Shown one piece after another: positions 33,069 through 38,523 of a DNA stretch of 38,523 nucleotides. Source of the stretch: Clostridia bacterium (GTDB taxonomy: Bacteria; Bacillota; Clostridia; TANB77; CAG-508); NCBI GenBank assembly GCA_017625035.1, contig JAGALX010000019.1:1-38523 (forward strand). The letters run 5' to 3'. Made by a program: the position numbers and the translations under genes. Position 1 is the first letter of the stretch. Each line of letters opens with the position of its first letter. The notes beneath the pieces were generated by a model. The model ran no database searches and was not told the DNA's origin. It saw nothing but the letters and a program-made list of their open reading frames with translations.

Positions 33069-35246
33069 TTAATCACATTGATACTTAATAGATATATTAA
33101 TTTCATTTAAATTATTCAAAAATTTATTTAATGCTTTAGTAGATCTGATATTTCCTAATATAGGAATCATTCCTGTATTTTGTTTTTTTAATGAGTTTGC
33201 CCTTGTTATTTGTATTACTCTTTTTAATTCATTATTTTTTTCTTCCATTAAATTAATTTGTGCTTTACTAAATAGTCTTCTTTTTTCTCTTGAAAGAACA
33301 AGTTGTGGTAAATTTCTTTGTTGCTCTATTTTTTCTTGTATTTGTCTATTTAACTTGTTTTGATCTATTAATTTTTTAATTTGAAAATTTGATTCGATAT
33401 TTCTTAAAAATGCTCTTATTTCAATTAAACAACTTTCATCATTTTCACTTTTTATGTATGCGTATAAATCTGATAATCCATCTTCTAAATAATAAAATAG
33501 TTTATCGGCAAATTGAGATTCACTAAGTATTAGTTGTTTTTTTAAATTAATATTATCTAATTTTGCTTGTTTTAATTTAGCTTTACCTATTAATTTACTA
33601 AAAAATGAACATTTTTCCTTTTCTATTTCTTCTTTTTGTAATTCTAATTTTTTTAGTTTTGAATCTGTTATTAATTTTTGTATTGTTTTATTAAAACAAC
33701 TATCAAATATATTTTTCATTTCTTCGCTGTAATCTATACTTATATTTTTTTCATTAGATAGTTTTTTTAAATCTTTTAATAGTTCGTTTAAATTTTTTAA
33801 TATTGATATTTCTTCATTGTTGTTTATTTTTTTTCTAAGTTTTATTGCATTTTCTTTTATTGGATTAATGCTTGCATTTACATTATCATCGTTTATTTTA
33901 TCTATGTTTAATATTATATTAGCTCCATTTGCTAAATCCATAATTTTACATTCTTCTGTTTTTAGTTTATAATACATTAGCTCTATATTTTCTAAAATTG
34001 ATGAAATTTGCTCATTAGCTAACTGTTTTTCTTTTTCTAATTCGTTTTGTTTATCATCTTGCTCTTTGTTATCTGCTTTAGTTTTATTAACCTTTTTTTC
34101 TGTTTTATTTATTTTTTGCCCTGTTTTATCAATTTCTTTTTCATTTTTAGCATTTTTCTTTTCTGCGGTTACTTTTTGTTTAGATATTTTTTCTTTAATG
34201 TTGTTTTCTTTAGTTTCGTTGTTTTCGCTGATATTTTTTTCCTCAGCTTTTAATTTTTTAACATCTTTTTCTTTCATACCACACTCTTCTTGCTTTACAA
34301 TTTTTATAATTATTTTTAATATTTGTTCATATGTAATATTAGATAAGTCTAATTTTTCATATAGCTTATCTTCTAAATTATATTTTTGAATTTTTTTATA
34401 ATACTTTATAAAAATTTCATAGTTTGGGAAAATTTTTCCCATTACTAAAAATTCTTCTTCGTTTTCTTCTGTTTCTTTATATTGTAATCCAATTTTTGTT
34501 AGGCTAGCTATTTTGTTTTTTAGTTTTTCTGTGCTTTTATATTCTTTTGGTAAATAACTATTTTTTATGAAATTTTCAAGCTCTTTTTTGTTTTTAATTT
34601 CAATTATTTTATCACCATATTTTATGTTATAATTACAATCTTCTGAATTACTAATTTTTTCTACTTGTAATTTTGTTCCATATATATCTAGTAACATATT
34701 GATTAAATATATTAAATCTCTGTCTTTTGGAACTGCTCTAACATTTGCAGCAAATATATATTGCTTATTTATAATTGCTTTTTCCTCTTTTGATTGAGCT
34801 CTAGACATTTCTAATAAATATTTAGTCATCATTAAAGATACTCTACCAATTCCATCTTTTACAAAAAACTTTCCATTATCTTCATAAAGCTCTATTGAAT
34901 TATTATGATTTAAATTTGATTGATCTAGTTTTCGTAATTCTTTAAAATAATAGTTAGGATTTTTAAAATATTGTTTTATTATTCCATCACTTTTTTCATT
35001 ATTTATAAGAATTTCTATCCAAGTTTTATTATCATAATTTACGTTATCTGTTCCTACTAAATTCTTTAAACGAAAATGTTTTTGCTCTACTTTTGTTAGG
35101 CTTGTACTATTTAAAAAATTTATATCTTCTTTTGGTAATTTTTTTTGCATATTAATTGTTTTTATTTGTAATTCTTGTGGTAAATTATTTATATCTAATC
35201 CTATACTATTAAAAAAGCTCCTTTTTTGTAACGATATTTTTTGCAT
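33069..35246 (-). CDS. ParB/sulfiredoxin-like domain protein with long coiled coil
   Basis: A 725-residue protein I do not recognise in full. The N-terminal third looks like a ParB/Srx-type domain: NNSIELYEDNGKFFVKDGIG followed by RVSLMM (compare ParB DGxxR) and YIFAANVRAVPKDRDLIYLI. A highly charged Lys/Glu linker spans residues 330-420. The last 300 residues are helical coiled coil (ITDSKLKKLELQKEEIEKEK) ending with LVLSREKRRLFSKAQINLME. It begins 13 nt after the DnaB-like stop, so the two form an operon. It lies outside the spoIIID element. A role in DNA handling with the helicase is inference. Confidence 0.6.
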   Translation of the reverse strand: MQKISLQKRSFFNSIGLDINNLPQELQIKTINMQKKLPKEDINFLNSTSLTKVEQKHFRLKNLVGTDNVNYDNKTWIEILINNEKSDGIIKQYFKNPNYYFKELRKLDQSNLNHNNSIELYEDNGKFFVKDGIGRVSLMMTKYLLEMSRAQSKEEKAIINKQYIFAANVRAVPKDRDLIYLINMLLDIYGTKLQVEKISNSEDCNYNIKYGDKIIEIKNKKELENFIKNSYLPKEYKSTEKLKNKIASLTKIGLQYKETEENEEEFLVMGKIFPNYEIFIKYYKKIQKYNLEDKLYEKLDLSNITYEQILKIIIKIVKQEECGMKEKDVKKLKAEEKNISENNETKENNIKEKISKQKVTAEKKNAKNEKEIDKTGQKINKTEKKVNKTKADNKEQDDKQNELEKEKQLANEQISSILENIELMYYKLKTEECKIMDLANGANIILNIDKINDDNVNASINPIKENAIKLRKKINNNEEISILKNLNELLKDLKKLSNEKNISIDYSEEMKNIFDSCFNKTIQKLITDSKLKKLELQKEEIEKEKCSFFSKLIGKAKLKQAKLDNINLKKQLILSESQFADKLFYYLEDGLSDLYAYIKSENDESCLIEIRAFLRNIESNFQIKKLIDQNKLNRQIQEKIEQQRNLPQLVLSREKRRLFSKAQINLMEEKNNELKRVIQITRANSLKKQNTGMIPILGNIRSTKALNKFLNNLNEINISIKYQCD

Positions 35247-35259
35247 AAATTCTACAACC

Positions 35260-36804
35260 TCATTTCAACTTTTGTTTCATTCTTAGGTGCCCTAATTCAA
35301 ACCATTCATTATATGCTAAATTTAATTTAAATAATAATGTTGGTTTTGCACCAGCCCTATTTTTATCTACTACGCATGCATAATATCTAACATCTGGATT
35401 TTCATATGTTTTTATGCTTTTGTATTGTTTTGATTCTTCTATTTCTGAATATTCATAATCATCGAAAGTTTGATTATTAATTTGTTTAAATAAACATAAT
35501 GTGTCTAGTACTTCTTTTACGGTTCTACTTTCTGCCATATCATTTATAGTTAAATTTACTGGTGCTGTTGAACTTTCTAATAATTGCAGAGTTGAGCCAA
35601 TAAATATTTTATATTTTTGTGCTATATTTGAAAGTATTGTTGCAGTCTTTTTTATTTCTGCACTATTTCCAATGTGTTCAATATCTGTTTTTAGAGTATC
35701 ATAAAATACGTATTCAACACCTTCTTTATAATAATAATTTAATATTATTTTATATAAATCATCATTAGTATGTTCTGCAATATGCATAAAACATATTGGG
35801 TTATTTGTTTGACTATTTAACCAATCTGTTGCTGCAATAACATTATTAAATTGTGTTGAATATTTTTTTAGCCTTTTAACAAAGTGTTGTTGTGTTTCAT
35901 TTTCTTCTTTTAATATATATCCATTTTTATCTGTTTTTACTTCTTTGGAATTATCTGGTTTAAATTTAAATCCTAATAATTCACCTTCTGATATTTTTAT
36001 TTCATGTCCAATTTGTTTTTGAATTTCTGGATTATTTAATATTGTAGTTATAAGACATAATTTCATTTTTTCTTCTGACATTTCATTTGAAATTATTAAT
36101 ACTTTCTTTTTTTGTACAAAAGCCAAATGAGCAGCTAAATTAATTGTAAACCTACTTTTACCGCTATTTGATGGCATTGCAAAAGCCATTGTTTCACCCA
36201 ATCTTATACCTTTAAATACTTGTGTTAATATTGGAAATGGAAGTGGAATTCCACTTGTTAATGAACTACTTCCTTCTAATAAAAATTCTGTAACGCCTTT
36301 ATTTAATCGACCTTCACTTATACCTCTTTTTACACCTATTTGAGATACAATATTTTCTAGCTCTTCTATTGTCATTTCTTTGTACCTTTTATAGCTTTTT
36401 ATTTCTAGTATTTGGTCTTGCATTTTTTTAGTAGGTGCTTTTAAATAATATTTTTTTAATAAAAATAATTTTTTTATTTTAGAAAATACTGATTCTATAC
36501 TATAATTATTATTTGCCGCTTCTATTTTTAATTTTTGTTTTAGCTGATATATTTGTTCTGAAGTTTTTGGATAGGTAAAATCTCTTTTTATACTTTCTGG
36601 TGCAAACCTTCCCCCTTCTGTAAATAATACACTTTTATATAAATTCATAGCCATATCATCAGAAAATTGGCTATCTTCAAAAGATAAATGATATTTTGCT
36701 ATTGATTTTGGATTTTCTAATAATAATCCTATGTATGCATATTCTAATTTAATATTTTTTAGCTCTTTTGGATATTTTTCTTCTACAACTTTTGTAGCAC
36801 TCAA
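35260..36804 (-). CDS. DnaB-like replicative helicase paralogue
   Basis: A 514-residue protein with the DnaB layout. The N-terminal helical domain starts with LEYAYIGLLLENPKSIAKYH, and the RecA-like C-terminal domain starts near residue 180 with GIPLPFPILTQVFKGIRLGE. Walker A is AMPSNSGKSR, followed by KKVLIISNEMSEEKMKLC, the Walker B region EYVFYDTLKTD (DnaB has DYLQ here), the sensor region STLQLLES (usual SQLNR) and VVDKNRAGAKPTLLFKLNLA. Several motif positions differ from housekeeping DnaB, and long insertions separate them, so I read it as a paralogue from an old mobile or accessory locus. It follows lepB by 17 bp. Confidence 0.75.
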   Translation of the reverse strand: MSATKVVEEKYPKELKNIKLEYAYIGLLLENPKSIAKYHLSFEDSQFSDDMAMNLYKSVLFTEGGRFAPESIKRDFTYPKTSEQIYQLKQKLKIEAANNNYSIESVFSKIKKLFLLKKYYLKAPTKKMQDQILEIKSYKRYKEMTIEELENIVSQIGVKRGISEGRLNKGVTEFLLEGSSSLTSGIPLPFPILTQVFKGIRLGETMAFAMPSNSGKSRFTINLAAHLAFVQKKKVLIISNEMSEEKMKLCLITTILNNPEIQKQIGHEIKISEGELLGFKFKPDNSKEVKTDKNGYILKEENETQQHFVKRLKKYSTQFNNVIAATDWLNSQTNNPICFMHIAEHTNDDLYKIILNYYYKEGVEYVFYDTLKTDIEHIGNSAEIKKTATILSNIAQKYKIFIGSTLQLLESSTAPVNLTINDMAESRTVKEVLDTLCLFKQINNQTFDDYEYSEIEESKQYKSIKTYENPDVRYYACVVDKNRAGAKPTLLFKLNLAYNEWFELGHLRMKQKLK

Positions 36805-36821
36805 TATTTTTTCCTCCTTAG

Positions 36822-37469
36822 TTATTTTTTATTAAGTGAACCGATTTTGTTTAATGGCCAAAATCTGAAAACTGCTTTTCCTTCTATTTTGTCGATTGGT
36901 ACACAACCGAATCTTCTACTATCTGCTGATACTTCTCTGTTATCTCCAAGTACATATACATATCCATCTGGAACTACTATATTTGTATAACATCCCTGTG
37001 CGGCATCAGTAATTGTACCAATATCTAAATATTCTTCGTTTAGAGGTTGATTATTTAAGAATACTATTCCATTTTTTATTTCAACATGATCTCCTGGAAG
37101 CCCAATTACTCTTTTTATATAGCTTGTTTCACTCATTAATGATAATGAGGATATAAATTTAGAAAAGAAACTTTTTTGTTCTTCTTCATATATAGCAACA
37201 GGATTGTCTAAGTCTGCACTTGCTTTAGTTATGTATTTATCTGTTGGAGCTTCAAATGTTATTATATCTCCTCTTTCTGGATATTTATTTATTTCTATAC
37301 CAATTTTACTTACCCATAACCTTTGTTTATTAAGTAATGTTGAATCCATTGATGCTCCACTTACAACTGTTGGAAATCCAACAAAGGTTTTAATTAGTGC
37401 TACTACTAATAGTGCTATTAATATACATATAAGCCATTCAAAAGCTTCTTTACCTGTACTTTTATTCAT
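36822..37469 (-). CDS. lepB: Signal peptidase I
   Basis: A 215-residue type I signal peptidase that removes signal peptides from exported proteins at the outer face of the membrane. One N-terminal membrane helix (residues 10-30, LICILIALLVVALIKTFVG) is followed by the catalytic Ser motif GASMDSTLL (Ser40; family consensus SMxPTL), the Lys motif SYIKRVIGLPGDHVEI near residue 120, and the LGDNREVSADSRRFG box. A Ser/Lys-rich insertion (EEEQKSFFSKFISSLSL) sits between. AAAGGAAGAG precedes the ATG. The two downstream genes are the DnaB-like and ParB-like proteins. Confidence 0.93.
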   Translation of the reverse strand: MNKSTGKEAFEWLICILIALLVVALIKTFVGFPTVVSGASMDSTLLNKQRLWVSKIGIEINKYPERGDIITFEAPTDKYITKASADLDNPVAIYEEEQKSFFSKFISSLSLMSETSYIKRVIGLPGDHVEIKNGIVFLNNQPLNEEYLDIGTITDAAQGCYTNIVVPDGYVYVLGDNREVSADSRRFGCVPIDKIEGKAVFRFWPLNKIGSLNKK

Positions 37470-37553
37470 TATATAAATCTCTTCCTTTCATTTTTCACTT
37501 GTTAAGTCATTAGAACTCTTATATTGAACTTTCATATTATATAAAACAAACTT

Positions 37554-37582
37554 ATTATACACTTAAATTTGCTCGTGTACAA
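37554..37582 (-). promoter_or_regulatory. SigA-type promoter upstream of lepB
   Basis: Minus-strand TTGTAC (37577-37582), a 17-nt spacer and TATAAT (37554-37559), about 80 nt before the lepB start codon. It probably drives the whole lepB, dnaB-like and parB-like operon. Confidence 0.7.
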
Positions 37583-37596
37583 TACCAAATTTGATT

Positions 37597-37623
37597 TTGT
37601 GAAAGTTTTTTTGAGTTTCACAA
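37597..37623. terminator. Hairpin downstream of mntP
   Basis: TTGTGAAA pairs with TTTCACAA around an 11-nt loop, just upstream of the lepB promoter. It is weak as a terminator. Confidence 0.4.
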
Positions 37624-37628
37624 ATAAT

Positions 37629-37672
37629 AAACAATAGTGGCGCATTTATAACTTTTTTCAAATTATATTATA
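37629..37672. repeat. Partial copy of a short dispersed repeat
   Basis: AACAATAGTGGCGCATTT, then AACTTTTTTCAAATTATATT, as in 38388-38457, but about nine nt of the loop and the whole right arm are missing. It lies on the other side of mntP. Confidence 0.6.
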
Positions 37673-37727
37673 TGAGAAACATAATGCTAATAAGTTTGAA
37701 AAGTAAAATTATTAGCTCTACTTTATA

Positions 37728-38288
37728 TCATAAAACTTGTAAATGCTCTAATAAAATTTTTAAACCTAATACCATTAAAATAGAGCCTCCTAATATTTGA
37801 GCTTTTTTTTCATATTTACAGCCAAATATATTTCCTATTTTTACACCGATTAAAGAAAGAGCAAAAGTTATTGTTCCTATACTTATTGCAGATATGTATA
37901 TATTACATTTAAGAAATGCAAAAGTAATACCTATTGCTAAGGCATCAATACTAGTCGCTATTGCTAGTACTACCATGTTTTTAAAATCTACATTATCATT
38001 GTTTTCTTCTTTATTATTATCCCATACTTCTTTAATCATATTTATTCCTATTGCTGTTAATAATATAAAAGCAATCCAGTGATCTATGTTTTTTATTTTA
38101 TCTTGAAAATTTATTCCTAGACAATACCCTATAACTGGCATTATTGCTTGAAAAACGCCGAAATATAGTGCTACTATAATACCTTTATTCCAACTCATTT
38201 TTTTCATAGCAAGGCCTTTGCATGTTGCTACTGCAAAGGCATCCATTGCTAAACCAATACTTATTAGGATTATTTCTGTAAATTCCAT
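37728..38288 (-). CDS. mntP: Putative manganese efflux pump MntP
   Basis: A 186-residue membrane protein with six helices arranged as two repeated halves. The first carries GLAMDAFAVATCKGLAMK and the second AIATSIDALAIGITFAFL; the Asp residues of the two MDA/IDA motifs are conserved in the DUF204/MntP family and are needed for manganese export. The length matches. No yybP-ykoY riboswitch is recognisable upstream within the 235 bp available. AAAGGAATG precedes the ATG. Confidence 0.93.
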   Translation of the reverse strand: MEFTEIILISIGLAMDAFAVATCKGLAMKKMSWNKGIIVALYFGVFQAIMPVIGYCLGINFQDKIKNIDHWIAFILLTAIGINMIKEVWDNNKEENNDNVDFKNMVVLAIATSIDALAIGITFAFLKCNIYISAISIGTITFALSLIGVKIGNIFGCKYEKKAQILGGSILMVLGLKILLEHLQVL

Positions 38289-38387
38289 AATATACTCATT
38301 CCTTTCGATATAAACAATATTTAAATTTATATTACATATATATTTATATATATTTGTTTAAATGTTAAATTTATTTTTTCTGTTATA

Positions 38388-38457
38388 GAACAATAGTGGC
38401 GCATTTAAAATATTCTAACTTTTTTCAAATTATATTATGCGCCACGTTTAATTGTTC
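38388..38457. repeat. Inverted-repeat element (MITE/REP-like)
   Basis: GAACAAT-A-GTGGCGCAT at the left pairs with ATGCGCCAC-GTTTA-ATTGTTC at the right, leaving about 32 nt between the arms. A second, incomplete copy is at 37629-37672. The GTGGCGCAT arm stands out from the AT-rich background. The remaining bases 38458-38523 show nothing. Confidence 0.65.
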
Positions 38458-38523
38458 GTGCGCCAAATTTTGCAAAAATTTGTGTGCAATGGATTTTATA
38501 TAATAGGAAAGTGTTCATAGTTA

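Noticed and set aside
38289..38523. yybP-ykoY manganese riboswitch for mntP
   Set aside because: No recognisable consensus within the AT-rich sequence present.
1..38523. tRNA and rRNA genes
   Set aside because: No cloverleaf or rRNA-like sequence was recognised on either strand.

Overview
The window comes from a very AT-rich, low-GC Gram-positive chromosome. RNase J, TypA, an Asp23-type domain, a DUF951 protein, a cmk-plsC-S1 gene order and the sporulation regulator gene spoIIID together point to a spore-forming (or ancestrally spore-forming) clostridial lineage, probably an uncultured gut-type one. That placement is inferred from gene content and base composition only. Almost every gene lies on the minus strand.

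Region by region. 1-5.5 kb: a decayed gene fragment, a metallophosphoesterase, a DUF951 protein, gltX and RNase J, the last behind an unusually long leader. 6-8 kb: two glycosyltransferases. 8.3-15.5 kb: a TrmR-like O-methyltransferase, a decayed gene, typA, a four-domain S1 protein, a cytidylate kinase-acyltransferase fusion, a P-loop/Asp23-like fusion and an unrecognised conserved gene. 15.6-20.1 kb: pgi, an anchored WG-repeat surface protein and a U32-family (TrhP-like) enzyme. 33-38.3 kb: a ParB-like coiled-coil protein, a DnaB-like helicase, signal peptidase I and MntP.

The main discovery is between these blocks. A complete spoIIID gene is cut in two by a 12.5 kb element. The first 116 nt of spoIIID (start codon through the crossover core) lie at 32887-33002, and the last 151 nt lie at 20219-20369. 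Both are on the minus strand and in the right order. Joining them at a 7-bp direct repeat (CAGTACA on the minus strand, at 20370-20376 and 32887-32893) gives an uninterrupted 88-residue SpoIIID. The element ends, when joined, form a near-symmetrical attP-like site with 22-bp arms (18/22 identical). A large serine recombinase is encoded at the left end.

The cargo is that of a mobilizable element: a MobV relaxase with an oriT-like region, a type III toxin-antitoxin locus whose antitoxin RNA shows two pseudoknot repeats with compensatory base changes, a divergently transcribed regulator pair around palindromic operators, membrane/surface proteins including a WG-repeat protein, and several proteins of unknown function. 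The arrangement resembles skin-type intervening elements in sporulation genes (sigK skin is the classic case), but here the target is spoIIID and the passenger looks mobilizable and carries an addiction module. Whether excision is developmentally controlled cannot be told from the sequence.
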